From: Sulfurospirillum sp001602955
GTDB lineage: Bacteria; Campylobacterota; Campylobacteria; Campylobacterales; Sulfurospirillaceae
Length of the DNA stretch: 64,000 bases
Assembly (NCBI GenBank): GCA_001602955.1
Contig: LVAC01000011.1
Span: 248,001-312,000, forward strand
Direction: 5' to 3'
Shown here: piece after piece, positions 1 to 8,762 of the stretch
How the letters are laid out: the number at the start of each line of letters is the position of its first letter
Position numbering within the stretch: position 1 is the stretch's first letter
Notes under the pieces: model-generated
What the model was told of the DNA's origin: nothing
Databases searched by the model: none
What the model saw: only the letters and a program-made list of their open reading frames with translations
Position numbers and translations under genes: made by a program

Positions 1-1634
1 GGATCGACGACGCCCACGTAAAGAAAATAACCCCATGCCATAACTACAAGAGCCGTCGCCAAAAGATTGGCAAACAACGAGTCGGTACGTTTAAGCGTCG
101 GATTGATCAAACCTAAAAGATCTTGCAACATAAAACGAGCCGCACGCGTACCCGCATCGACGGACGTTAAAATGAAAAGCGCTTCAAATAAAATCGCGAA
201 GTGATACCAAAACGACATCGAACCTAAACCGCCGAGTGCTCCGTGAATGATTTGAGCCATACCCACCGCCAAAGTCGGTGCGCCACCCGCACGCGATACG
301 ATGCTTTTCTCGCCTACGTCTGCCGCAATGTTCGTTAGAACGTCGGGAGTGACGACAAAGCCCCAATTGCTAACCGTCGCACTTGCCGCCGCCGCAACGT
401 CGGCTAAACCGCTTGGATTGAGTGCCGCCAAAGGAGAGTTCATCGCAAAGTAAACGCCCGGATCGATAATCGAAGCAGAGATCAACGCCATCATACCGAC
501 GAAAGATTCCATCAACATACCGCCGTAACCGATCAAACGCGCCTCTTTCTCGTTCGCCAACATTTTAGGCGTCGTACCCGAAGAGATCAATGCGTGGAAA
601 CCCGATACCGCGCCGCACGCAATCGTAATAAACAAGAACGGAAATAAACTACCCGTCCAAACCGGACCGTGATCGCCGAAAGCGTACTTAGTCATTGCCG
701 GCATTTTCATATCGGGCATCAATAAAACGATACCGATCGCAAGACCGACGATTGCTCCGATTTTTAAGAAAGTGGAGAGGTAATCGCGAGGTGCCAAAAG
801 CAACCATACGGGAAGAACCGACGCGATAAAACCGTAAGCGATCAACGACCATGTCAACGCAACGCCGCTAAGATCGAAATAAGGTGCCCAAGTCGGGCTT
901 GCCGCAACTTGTCCGCCGAGCATAATACCCGCGATCAATCCCACGAAACCGACGAGTGAAATTTCCAAAATACGACCGGGGCGAATAAAGCGTAGGTAAA
1001 TACCCATAAAGATCGCTAAAGGAATCGTAAAGGCAACCGTAAACGTACCCCAAGGACTGTGCGTTAAAGCTTTAACGACGACCATCGCCAAAACGGCCAA
1101 GATTATGATCATAATCATAAAGCACGCAATCAACGCGATAATGCCCGGAACCGTTCCCATCTCCATTTTGACGAGTTCGCCCAAAGAGCGCGCATCGCGT
1201 CTTGTCGATACAAAAAGCACGATATAGTCTTGCACCGCTCCCGCCAAAACGACACCGGCTAAAAGCCAAAGCATTCCGGGTAAATACCCCAGTTGCGCCG
1301 CTAAAACCGGACCGACCAAAGGACCTGCTCCCGCGATTGCCGCGAAATGGTGTCCGAACAAAATCACTTTATTGGTCGGGACGTAGTCCAATCCGTCGTT
1401 ATGACGAAAAGCGGGTGTCATACGCGTGCCGTCGGCTTTTAAGACTTTATCGGCAATGTAAAGGCTGTAATAGCGATAGCCGATCAAATAAACACACACG
1501 GCGGCGGTTAATATCCACATGGCATTAATCGTCTCGCCGCGATTAAGCGCGATATAGCCTAACGCAATAGCACCGAGTATCGCAACGAAAAACCAAGCAA
1601 TCTTTCCGGTCGCGCCGGAACTGCTAGCTGTCAT
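1..1634 (-). CDS. cstA: Carbon starvation protein A (CstA family), C-terminus outside window
   Basis: Inner-membrane transporter of the CstA family, known for peptide uptake and, in enterobacteria, pyruvate uptake. The reverse strand reads open from an ATG at 1634 to the window edge, giving about 544 residues of a family that usually has near 700, so the C-terminal part lies outside. The translation is a chain of hydrophobic helices with the family signatures FGHHFAAIAGAGPLVGPV near residue 90 and QDYIVLFVSTRRDARSLGE near 135. A strong Shine-Dalgarno (GGGAGG) stands eight bases before the ATG. It is divergent from a response regulator gene. No frameshift is visible in the part present. Confidence 0.95.
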   Translation of the reverse strand, partial: MTASSSGATGKIAWFFVAILGAIALGYIALNRGETINAMWILTAAVCVYLIGYRYYSLYIADKVLKADGTRMTPAFRHNDGLDYVPTNKVILFGHHFAAIAGAGPLVGPVLAAQLGYLPGMLWLLAGVVLAGAVQDYIVLFVSTRRDARSLGELVKMEMGTVPGIIALIACFMIMIIILAVLAMVVVKALTHSPWGTFTVAFTIPLAIFMGIYLRFIRPGRILEISLVGFVGLIAGIMLGGQVAASPTWAPYFDLSGVALTWSLIAYGFIASVLPVWLLLAPRDYLSTFLKIGAIVGLAIGIVLLMPDMKMPAMTKYAFGDHGPVWTGSLFPFLFITIACGAVSGFHALISSGTTPKMLANEKEARLIGYGGMLMESFVGMMALISASIIDPGVYFAMNSPLAALNPSGLADVAAAASATVSNWGFVVTPDVLTNIAADVGEKSIVSRAGGAPTLAVGMAQIIHGALGGLGSMSFWYHFAILFEALFILTSVDAGTRAARFMLQDLLGLINPTLKRTDSLFANLLATALVVMAWGYFLYVGVVD

Positions 1635-1898
1635 AATGTACCTCCCTTAGGTAAGTTTGTGTAGCGTTTGGTAATCTTTAAGTAAAGCCGTCGATTTTTT
1701 TGATACGTTTCGCAACAAAAAAATCTTTTTTAGCATCATGCACTTTACTTTCCTGCTCATTGTAGTACGTAAGCATCTCATTAATCTCATCGTGTTTAAA
1801 AAATTTTGTGATTTATACGTGATTTCTATGATAAAACGACACCAAAGCCCCTCGTCATTTTTGCTAGCGTCATCAGGAAGTTATTACAAACGCAACGC

Positions 1899-1904
1899 TA
1901 TAAT
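1899..1904 (+). promoter_or_regulatory. Putative -10 box (TATAAT) for the response regulator gene
   Basis: A perfect TATAAT lies 25 bases before the GTG start at 1930, with no convincing -35. Its position argues against the longer open frame that begins at 1738, because translation from there would start upstream of the promoter. The remaining gap 1635-1898 between cstA and this box is AT-rich and should also hold the divergent cstA promoter; I see no clear operator in it. Confidence 0.45.
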
Positions 1905-1929
1905 TCACGTAAAAAAAAGGACAAGACGC

Positions 1930-2601
1930 GTGGAGCTTTTAAAAACAAAAAACGTTTTATTTGTCGAAGACAACGATGATTTCGCGCAAAACTTTATGAC
2001 GCTTTTAGCCCTTTTCGTCCAAACGATTTACCACTGTAAAGACCTTCAAAGCGCACGCGAAACCTTTGCGTCGCAAAGGGTCGATTTGATCATTTGCGAC
2101 ATCAAACTCAACAACGAAAACGGGTTAAATTTTATCGAGGAAGTGAGAAAAATCGAAACAACGATTCCGATCATCGTCTTAAGCGGCAACAAAAACGAAG
2201 AGTTTTTATTTCGTGCGATTCCGCTCAACCTCACCGCCTATCTTTTAAAACCGATTACCTACAAAGACTTCGTCGCCTCTTTGGAAAAATGTGCCGGAGC
2301 TTTTTTCAAAAACGAAACGATCGTGCTTAAAAACGGAGACGTATTCGACCGACAAAACCAAACCTTTCATCCTAAAGGCGGAGTGCTGATCGAGCTGAGC
2401 AAAAAAGAGACGCTTTTTCTCTCTCTTCTCATCGAAAACGCGCACCAAATCGTAACCAAAGATATGCTGTTGGCTTCGGTTTGGGATTATGAAGAGGTGA
2501 GCGAGGGGGCGATTGCCAATTTCATCATGCGCCTGCGCAAAAAAATCGGCAAACAGTTTATCCATACCGTCGCCGAAAGCGGCTACCGTTTAGGCATTTG
2601 A
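1930..2601 (+). CDS. OmpR/PhoB-family response regulator
   Basis: Two-domain cytoplasmic transcription regulator of 223 residues. The N-terminal receiver domain shows the acidic pair E13-D14, the phosphorylation site D57 (LIICDIKL), S85 (IIVLSG) and K107 (YLLKP). The C-terminal half is a winged-helix Trans_reg_C domain ending in the usual HTVAESGYRLGI. I chose the GTG at 1930 because AAAAGGAC precedes it and the homology begins there; an in-frame ATG at 1738 would add 64 unlikely residues. The gene is convergent with and overlaps by 12 bases the sensor kinase at 2590, its probable partner, and is divergent from cstA, a possible target. Confidence 0.9.
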   Translation: MELLKTKNVLFVEDNDDFAQNFMTLLALFVQTIYHCKDLQSARETFASQRVDLIICDIKLNNENGLNFIEEVRKIETTIPIIVLSGNKNEEFLFRAIPLNLTAYLLKPITYKDFVASLEKCAGAFFKNETIVLKNGDVFDRQNQTFHPKGGVLIELSKKETLFLSLLIENAHQIVTKDMLLASVWDYEEVSEGAIANFIMRLRKKIGKQFIHTVAESGYRLGI

Positions 2602-4140
2602 AAGCACGATTTGAATGCAAACGCCATCTTGAGTATTCTGAAAGAGAAGTTTTTGGCGGTACTTTTCTAAAATACGCCTGCACATCGGAAGTCCGACGCC
2701 TTTGTTCAGTTCCCTCTCGTCGATACGCCCTCGCGCGTTATCGCAAATGCGTACTTCTTCATCTAAAATCATCACGCGAATTCGCCTATCGTCCACGCTA
2801 GAGCGTTTGAACGCATGAATCGCATTGTTTAAGATATTGAGCCAAATTTGCATGTATTCGTTTTTGATGCCGTAAAGCACTTTCGTCTCGTCGCCTTGAA
2901 TGTCCACCGTAATGTTGCCCTCAAGCAAATGCGTTTCGATTAAGGAAAGCGTCTGCTCGATCGATTCGTACACGTTAAAGTGTTGTAGCAGCGTCGAGGG
3001 TTTGTAAAACTCTAAAAAATTCTGCATCGTTTGCGACATAAAATCGAGCGTTTGCTCAACCTTTTTGAGTTGAGCGTATAAAAACTCTTTTTGAATCTCT
3101 TTGTCGTGTTCCATCAAACCGATCAACATTAAATTAACACCGCTAAGGCTTGAAAGCGGCTCTCGCCATTGATGCGAAATATTGCCGATCATCTCCCCGA
3201 GTTCCGCTTTTTTCGATTGTTGCATCATCAATTTTTGATTTTCGACGTTTTGCGCAATCGCTTTTTTAACCTCTTTGCGTAACATGTAGTTCCATAACAA
3301 AATCATACTCACGATCAACCCGATCGTTCCGAAAAAGTACCACACTTCTTTACGCAGGGGTTGTTGAACGATGGAAGGGATATAACGATTGACGATCGTC
3401 TCTTTTTCGCGTAACGAAACGCTTTGAATACCTTTATTGAGAATATCGCGCAAGATCGTATTGTTCCCCGTGATGCCGATACGAAAAATCGTATCGATGC
3501 CCTCGACGTGCCCTCCGATTTTGAGATTGAAAAACCCTTGTTGCTTAATCTGATACGCCACCAGCGCAAAAGGCTTGATCGTCATATCGACTTGTTTATT
3601 GGCGACCAACACCAAAGCGTCGCTCTCGCTGGCGACCGTAAAAAGCGTCACGTGCGGAAATTCTTTTTCGATTTTCGCAAACAACGGCGAACCTCTGGGC
3701 AGTGCCAGCGTACCGCTCGGAATCGATTTGAGATCACCGATAAAACTGTGCGTATCGGTCGTAATCAAGACGTTTTTATCGACTAAAATCGGATCGCTAA
3801 ACAGTAGCCACGTATCGAGTTCGGGTGTTTGGCTGATCAAACTGACGATGTCGCATTGAGTGTCTTTAGCTTTTTCGAGGCTATCTTCCCACGTGTACGT
3901 TTGTATGATTTTGACGTTCAGCCCTACGCGTCCGGAGACCAGACTCAAAAGATCGGCTCCGATACCCTCGTGGTTTCCCTCCGGAGTTAAAACCTCAAAA
4001 GGCATTAAAGAAGGGTTGGTACACACTTTAATATCGCGGTGCGATAAGATATAGCGTTGCTCCTCTTCGCTGAGCGTAATATGCGCATTGCCGGCATAGA
4101 GTATTGAGGCAAGGCATAAAAGCCACATGTAAGCTTTCAT
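2590..4140 (-). CDS. Sensor histidine kinase with periplasmic solute-binding (SBP_bac_3) domain
   Basis: Membrane histidine kinase of 516 residues. A signal peptide (about 1-17) is followed by a family-3 solute-binding domain (about 25-260, DIKVCTNPSLMPFEV...), one transmembrane helix (VWYFFGTIGLIVSMILLW), and a cytoplasmic kinase core with phospho-acceptor His in GNISHQWREPLSSL, an N-box (WLNILNNAIHAF) and a G-box (GVGLPMCRRILEKY). BvgS/EvgS-like sensors use such domains for amino acids or small organic acids; the ligand here is unknown. It overlaps the upstream esterase gene by ATGA, so the two are probably co-translated, and is convergent with the response regulator at 1930. Confidence 0.9.
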   Translation of the reverse strand: MKAYMWLLCLASILYAGNAHITLSEEEQRYILSHRDIKVCTNPSLMPFEVLTPEGNHEGIGADLLSLVSGRVGLNVKIIQTYTWEDSLEKAKDTQCDIVSLISQTPELDTWLLFSDPILVDKNVLITTDTHSFIGDLKSIPSGTLALPRGSPLFAKIEKEFPHVTLFTVASESDALVLVANKQVDMTIKPFALVAYQIKQQGFFNLKIGGHVEGIDTIFRIGITGNNTILRDILNKGIQSVSLREKETIVNRYIPSIVQQPLRKEVWYFFGTIGLIVSMILLWNYMLRKEVKKAIAQNVENQKLMMQQSKKAELGEMIGNISHQWREPLSSLSGVNLMLIGLMEHDKEIQKEFLYAQLKKVEQTLDFMSQTMQNFLEFYKPSTLLQHFNVYESIEQTLSLIETHLLEGNITVDIQGDETKVLYGIKNEYMQIWLNILNNAIHAFKRSSVDDRRIRVMILDEEVRICDNARGRIDERELNKGVGLPMCRRILEKYRQKLLFQNTQDGVCIQIVLSNA

Positions 4141-4781
4141 GGGCGTAAGGAAGGGATGTAATGTTCGCTCAATAAAAGAGCGATTTTCTCCGCCATCAGT
4201 GCGTAGCCTTGGGCATTGGGATGCACGGCATCGCCGCGAAGCATTTCGTTTTCCTGAATCGCTTTCAAACTTTCGTCTTCGATTACCAGCGAACGTTCTT
4301 TTGCAATGTCGTAATAATAAGACGGCACGCTAAAGCGCAAAATATCCAACGTAGCAACGCCGACCAAAAGCACGTAAATGCCCCTATCGTGCGCCAATTT
4401 TACCATCGCGCTTATGTTGGCTTTGGTTTGGCGTACGTCACTTTGGCGCAAGAGGTCGTTTCCGCCGTGGCACAAGACCAAAATATCGGGTTGCGTGCGA
4501 TCCAAAACGCTAGAGAGTCGCGCCAAGCCTTGCGCGCTCATTTCTCCCGAGACGCCTTCGTTGACGACGTCGACATGTAAGATCTCGGCAAGTACGGCTG
4601 GGTAGCTTTGCTCAGGCAAAACGCCGTATCCTTGGGTTAGGCTATCCCCGAAAGCGACTATTTTCGTATTGAGCGGCAACGAAAGACTCGTCGTATTTCG
4701 ATCGTGGGACGAGCGGTATAACTCAATGCCGACGATAAGAGCTAAAATGATGATGAAATTGCGTAACGTGAAGAGTTCCAT
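4137..4781 (-). CDS. GDSL/SGNH-type esterase (TesA-like), membrane-anchored or exported
   Basis: SGNH hydrolase of 214 residues, probably an arylesterase or lysophospholipase acting in the periplasm. Block I is VAFGDSLTQGYG with nucleophile S47, block III is HGGNDLL with N108, and block V is DAVHPN with D184 and H187. An N-terminal hydrophobic stretch (FIIILALIVGIEL) suggests a signal anchor or signal peptide. I prefer the ATG at 4781; the open frame extends to a TTG at 4817, and a TACAAT box directly before the ATG could be its -10, which would make the mRNA nearly leaderless. It overlaps the following sensor kinase gene by four bases. Confidence 0.85.
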   Translation of the reverse strand: MELFTLRNFIIILALIVGIELYRSSHDRNTTSLSLPLNTKIVAFGDSLTQGYGVLPEQSYPAVLAEILHVDVVNEGVSGEMSAQGLARLSSVLDRTQPDILVLCHGGNDLLRQSDVRQTKANISAMVKLAHDRGIYVLLVGVATLDILRFSVPSYYYDIAKERSLVIEDESLKAIQENEMLRGDAVHPNAQGYALMAEKIALLLSEHYIPSLRP

Positions 4782-4862
4782 AGCTTTATTGTAACGTGTT
4801 GTCGCTTGTTTTAGCAACTCTTGGTTAGAATATTTCTTATTTTTTTTGAAAGTGCCTTAAGA

Positions 4863-5768
4863 ATGAAACACAACTCTATTGATGTAGTCGGTATCGGCTT
4901 TCTTTTGATCGCTATGCTCACGTGGGCAAGCTCTTTTATCGCCCTTAAAGCCGTCCTTGGCATCCTTGGACCCATGAGCGCGATGTTTGGACGTATGGCA
5001 ATTGCGAGTCTCTGTTTTGTCTATTTTATCAAGCAATTCTCTAAGCTTGAATTTACGAGAAAAGATGTGAAGTATATCTTACTCCTCACCTTTTTTGAAC
5101 CCTGCCTCTACTTTATCTTTGAAGCCAAAGCCTTGCAACTCACCACCGCTTCGCAAGCGGGTATGATCACCTCGATGATGCCGTTGATGACCGCAATCGC
5201 AGCGAGTTTCGTGCTCAAAGAGTACCTCAGTAAACGTGTCGTCATCGGCTCCGCACTGGCTGTTGCAGGTGCTGTTTGGCTGAGTCTTAGTGCACAAAGC
5301 AGTGAACACGCGACCAATCCGCTTTTAGGAAATTTCTTAGAATTTTGCGCGATGGTTTGCGGAACATGGTACGCCATCTCGGTGCGTTACCTCAGCCAAC
5401 GCTTCTCCGCCCTCTTTCTCACTGCCGCTCAAGCGTTTGTGGGCACACTCTTCTTTTTTCCATTAGCCGTTTGGGAATCATGGGGTATGCCACTCAATCT
5501 TACGTGGGAGGCACTTGGATGGTTGTGTTATTTGGGCATTATCGTGACGCTTGGAGGGTATGGCATGTTCAACCTAGCGTTAAGCCGCATCGAAGCCGCA
5601 CGCGCCTCCGTCTTTGTCAACCTCATTCCCGTTTTCACCGTTCTTTTGGCATACGTCTTTTTAGGTGAAGTGCTCTCTCAAACGGAAATGATGGCAAGCT
5701 TTGTGATTTTTGGAGGCATCATCGTCTCTCAACTACCACGTTTTCGTGCAAAAGAGAAACTACTTTAG
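4863..5768 (+). CDS. EamA/DMT-family transporter
   Basis: Inner-membrane permease of the drug/metabolite transporter superfamily, 301 residues, with about ten hydrophobic helices in two EamA halves (N-terminal half from GFLLIAMLTWASSFIALKAV; C-terminal half from FLEFCAMVCGTWYAIS). Members export amino acids, nucleotides-related metabolites or toxic compounds; substrate not predictable. The frame is open to a TTG at 4821, but that lies over a promoter-like TAGAAT, so the ATG at 4863 is chosen although its ribosome site is weak. Divergent from the esterase gene. Base usage from here to about 8.6 kb looks poorer in CpG than the genes before it. Confidence 0.88.
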   Translation: MKHNSIDVVGIGFLLIAMLTWASSFIALKAVLGILGPMSAMFGRMAIASLCFVYFIKQFSKLEFTRKDVKYILLLTFFEPCLYFIFEAKALQLTTASQAGMITSMMPLMTAIAASFVLKEYLSKRVVIGSALAVAGAVWLSLSAQSSEHATNPLLGNFLEFCAMVCGTWYAISVRYLSQRFSALFLTAAQAFVGTLFFFPLAVWESWGMPLNLTWEALGWLCYLGIIVTLGGYGMFNLALSRIEAARASVFVNLIPVFTVLLAYVFLGEVLSQTEMMASFVIFGGIIVSQLPRFRAKEKLL

Positions 5769-5771
5769 ACG

Positions 5772-5781
5772 TTACATGTAA
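5772..5781. repeat. TTACATGTAA palindrome, intergenic copy
   Basis: Perfect 10-bp palindrome four bases after the EamA stop codon. One of 12 perfect copies in the window; see the finding on this motif. Confidence 0.85.
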
Positions 5782-5794
5782 AAAGATTAGGAAG

Positions 5795-5913
5795 AGATTT
5801 TTTGCAAAATCAATTTTGCAAGAAGAAAAGCACCCAAGGTGCGCGGGCTTCCTGCCGAAGGAAACTCAGTGTTAACGTAGCTCTGGGGGCTTTGCTCCCA
5901 GAGCGTGTCAAAA
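5795..5913 (+). repeat. Dispersed stem-loop element, copy A
   Basis: About 119-bp element filling the gap between two convergent genes. It carries in order a TTTTGCAAAA-type hairpin (about 5801-5822), a small GCACC/GGTGC hairpin, a CTTCC/GAAGG hairpin, the box GTGTTAACGTAG (5869-5880), a 23-nt stem-loop at 5881-5903 (ten pairs, TTT loop) and CGTGTCA. It directly abuts the stop codon of lutC. Related copies are at 16143, 39063 and 57268. It could serve as a terminator for both flanking genes. Confidence 0.8.
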
Positions 5914-6501
5914 TTAAATGAAGACCACACACGCCTCAGTGGCGCCATGGGCTCCGATGACCAACGACTGTTCGATGTCGGCTGTTTTAGACGGTCCGCT
6001 GATAAAAAGACCAAAAATATCTTTGTCGTCAAAACCAACCCTCGTATAGGCTTCGTGCATCGTATGTACGACCTCGCCTTTGGGTACGACGATCATCAAC
6101 TTTTGAGCGATAAAGTAAAGTGCTCGGTGTCTTGCATCAGCTTCTTTAACCCACACCGCACCGTTTTCGGCGACGGCAAATTCACCTTTGATGATCGCAA
6201 GGTCAACGTCTTTAAGCGTATGTGGATCGTCCGTTGCGCCTAGCTCTTTCGTGCCTACATGTAAACCCTCTACCGTTGAGACGATGACCGTCGCTTCGGC
6301 GTAATGCTCTTTGATGTAGCTGTCGATTTCAACCAAAGAGTCCAAATGCACGGCGTTTCCACCGACACTTGCGAGCGTTGTTGCAAATTTTTCATCCAAA
6401 TTCGCATAGGTCGTATGCAAAATATTAACTTCGGGTAAAGCGCTCTCATCGTGAGGCTTCGCCTCTTTAATGGCTTTTAAAATAGCTTCGCGTGAACTCA
6501 T
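5914..6501 (-). CDS. lutC: LutC, lactate utilization protein C (LUD domain)
   Basis: 195-residue LUD-domain subunit of the LutABC L-lactate oxidation complex, which oxidises L-lactate to pyruvate in the cytoplasm. Typical family sequence is seen in ATDDPHTLKDVDLAIIKGEF and ENGAVWVKEADARHRALYF and the C-terminal GPSKTADIEQSLVIGAHGA. Its start overlaps the stop of lutB by four bases (ATGA). Its stop codon touches the dispersed stem-loop element A. Confidence 0.93.
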   Translation of the reverse strand: MSSREAILKAIKEAKPHDESALPEVNILHTTYANLDEKFATTLASVGGNAVHLDSLVEIDSYIKEHYAEATVIVSTVEGLHVGTKELGATDDPHTLKDVDLAIIKGEFAVAENGAVWVKEADARHRALYFIAQKLMIVVPKGEVVHTMHEAYTRVGFDDKDIFGLFISGPSKTADIEQSLVIGAHGATEACVVFI

Positions 6502-7865
6502 TTGATACCCTTTTTTGCTTTGTAAAGTTCTTTAAAACTGTTTTTGGGAAACGGCGGTAACTCTCGGTTTTTGCCCCAAAGATTGAATTTGGAATAAAGA
6601 AGCGCACGCGGAAGTATCGGAACCATTTTTCGTGCCATAAACCCAGCCAAGTCCATCAGTTTCGGACGGCACATAAGCCATGTTGCCATCTTTAGTGCAT
6701 TGTGTTTGATAGGGCTTAAGTAACCCGCATCGACCACATCTTGACGTTTTAAGTAGAGCTGATCGGCTAAATCCACTTTGACAGGGCAGACGTTGGAGCA
6801 GGAGAAACAAAGAGAACAGGCAAACGGTAAGCTGTAGTATTTTTTAAGATCACGACTCGGAGCCAACGTTGAACCAATCGGTCCAGGGATGACGTAACCG
6901 TAACTGTAACCGCCGCTTCTTCGATAAATCGGACATGTATTCAAACACGCTCCACAACGAATGCATTGAAGCGATTTGATGTAGCGTTTATCGGAGAGGA
7001 TTTTACTTCTTCCGTTATCGACGATGACGATGTGCATCTGTCCGCCCTCAACCGCACCGTGATAATGCGACGTGTACGTTGTCACCGGCTGACCCGTTGC
7101 ACTTCTGGCCAAAAGGCGCGTGAAGATGCTCAGGTCTTTCAACCGTGGGATGATCTTCTCAATGCCCATACACGCGATGTGAAGCTTGGGTAAACTCGCA
7201 CCCAAGTCGGCATTGCCCTCATTCGTACAAACCACGATGCCACCCGTTTCAGCGATGGCAAAATTGACACCGGTCATCGCCGCGTCCGCTCCCACAAATT
7301 TCTCACGCAAATGCGCGCGTGCGGCACGTGTTAAATAGGTCGGGTCAGCATTGCCTTTTTGGGTGCTCAAAAACTTCTCAAAGGTTGTTCCCACGTCCTC
7401 TTTTTTGAGGTGAATCGCTGGAAGAACGATGTGAGAAGGTGGCTCTTTACGAAGTTGGACGATGCGCTCGCCTAAGTCGGTGTCCACCACTTCAATGCCG
7501 TGCTCTTCCAAGTAAGGATTGAGATGACACTCTTCGGTGAGCATGGATTTGCTTTTGACGATCATCTTCGCACCATTAGAGCGTAAGATGTCTAAAACGA
7601 TCTCATTGTGCTCTTTCGCATCTTTCGCCCAATGCACACGAATACCACGAGCTAAAGCGTTTTTCTCAAACTGCTCAAGGTATTCATCAAGATGTGAGAG
7701 CGTGTGGGATTTGATCTTATCGGCGGTGTTGCGAAGCTCTTCCCATTCGTCTAAACTTTTGGATTGGTTATCGCGCTTAACACGAACAAACCAGAGAGCT
7801 TTGTCGTGCCATTTCATACGCTCAACATTTGCGGCAAATTTTTCGGCAAGTTCTGGGTGGCTCAT
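6498..7865 (-). CDS. lutB: LutB, iron-sulfur protein of lactate oxidation
   Basis: 455-residue LutB. An N-terminal LUD domain (about 60-290) is followed by a double 4Fe-4S ferredoxin module with the clusters CIRCGACLNTCPIYRRSGG (about 305) and CSLCFSCSNVCPVKVD (about 355), then a short C-terminal LutB/LldF region. It passes electrons from lactate oxidation toward the respiratory chain. It overlaps lutA upstream and lutC downstream by four bases each, so the three form one translationally coupled operon. Confidence 0.95.
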   Translation of the reverse strand: MSHPELAEKFAANVERMKWHDKALWFVRVKRDNQSKSLDEWEELRNTADKIKSHTLSHLDEYLEQFEKNALARGIRVHWAKDAKEHNEIVLDILRSNGAKMIVKSKSMLTEECHLNPYLEEHGIEVVDTDLGERIVQLRKEPPSHIVLPAIHLKKEDVGTTFEKFLSTQKGNADPTYLTRAARAHLREKFVGADAAMTGVNFAIAETGGIVVCTNEGNADLGASLPKLHIACMGIEKIIPRLKDLSIFTRLLARSATGQPVTTYTSHYHGAVEGGQMHIVIVDNGRSKILSDKRYIKSLQCIRCGACLNTCPIYRRSGGYSYGYVIPGPIGSTLAPSRDLKKYYSLPFACSLCFSCSNVCPVKVDLADQLYLKRQDVVDAGYLSPIKHNALKMATWLMCRPKLMDLAGFMARKMVPILPRALLYSKFNLWGKNRELPPFPKNSFKELYKAKKGIK

Positions 7866-8605
7866 TGGACGTCTCCTGCTAAAATTTGAGCGATATAGAT
7901 CGTTTTAAGCGGCATTTTTTCACGATCGATCAAGCCTTGCATGTGCATCAAACACGACATATCCACACCGGTGATGTACTCACTGCCAGCGTCTAGATGG
8001 TCTTGCAAACGTGCGCGTCCCATCGCCGTACTCATCGCCTCTTCGGAGACCGCAAACGTTCCTCCAAAGCCACAACATTCATCTTTGCGGGTGAGTTCAG
8101 AGTAGCTAATGCCCTCTACTTTGTCGAGTAAGTTTTTGATCTTGGAGAATTCGGGTACATTCTTCTCACTCATACTCGCCATGCCAAGTTCTCTGTGAGC
8201 ATGACAGCTGTTGTGGATGCCCACTTTGTGAGAAAATGTAGCATTCATAGAGGTAGGTTTAATGACATCGTGTAAAAACTCGATAAGTTCATAAGTGTGT
8301 GAACGCATACGCTCAAAACCCTCGCGTCCTTCTAAAAACTGCGCGTAATTATGACGCACCATGCTTACGCAACTGCCGCTGGGAGCGACGATGTAGTCGT
8401 AGTCTTTAAAGATACTCAAAAAGCGCTCTGCTAGAACAGCGGTCTCTTTCGCACAGCCTGTGTTGGCTTGTGCTTGTCCGCAACAGGTTTGGTTTAATGG
8501 ATATTCCACATCCAACCCCAAGTTCTCTAGCACCTTCAGCGTTGCCATCGAAGCTTCAGGGTATAACTCATTCATAAAACAGGGGATAAAAAGACCTATT
8601 TTCAT
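7862..8605 (-). CDS. lutA: LutA, CCG-domain subunit of lactate oxidation
   Basis: 247-residue LutA with two cysteine-rich CCG domains: TCCGQAQANTGC (about residue 40) and ECCGFGGTFAVSEEAMS (about 180), the type that binds iron-sulfur clusters in heterodisulfide-reductase-like and glycolate oxidase subunits. The start is the ATG at 8605: GGAG stands six bases before it, whereas the in-frame TTG at 8617 lies inside that ribosome site. First gene of lutABC. Lactate use would yield pyruvate; cstA, a possible pyruvate carrier family, lies 6 kb away but is not linked. Confidence 0.93.
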   Translation of the reverse strand: MKIGLFIPCFMNELYPEASMATLKVLENLGLDVEYPLNQTCCGQAQANTGCAKETAVLAERFLSIFKDYDYIVAPSGSCVSMVRHNYAQFLEGREGFERMRSHTYELIEFLHDVIKPTSMNATFSHKVGIHNSCHAHRELGMASMSEKNVPEFSKIKNLLDKVEGISYSELTRKDECCGFGGTFAVSEEAMSTAMGRARLQDHLDAGSEYITGVDMSCLMHMQGLIDREKMPLKTIYIAQILAGDVQ

Positions 8606-8669
8606 CGTTTGCTCCAAAGTCGTTTTGGGATTATCCTAACACCGAAGACAAACAAACGTATGATATTTC

Positions 8670-8762
8670 TTACGAGCCTAAAAGATTTTGTAAAAAGATT
8701 TCAATAAGTAACACTCCCGAAACGAGTGCTAGGATAACGGCGATAAGTTTAACGCGGCTCAT
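8670..8762 (-). CDS. 30-residue single-helix membrane protein coupled to lysE-family gene
   Basis: Small open frame that starts with ATG at 8762 inside the stop codon of the LysE-family gene (ATGA overlap) and ends with TAA at 8670. The product begins MSRVKLIAVILALVSG, continues through a hydrophobic stretch with one glutamate and ends with LGS, the shape of a one-helix inner-membrane peptide. There is no strong ribosome site, so translation would depend on termination of the gene before it. No family recognised. It may be a subunit or regulator of the exporter, or a separate toxin-like peptide; the reading is supported by the overlap, the codon pattern and the absence of other content in the gap. 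Confidence 0.55.
   Translation of the reverse strand: MSRVKLIAVILALVSGVLLIEIFLQNLLGS

Noticed and set aside
1738..1929. N-terminal extension of the response regulator from an ATG at 1738
   Set aside because: It runs over the TATAAT at 1899, has no ribosome site and no domain homology.
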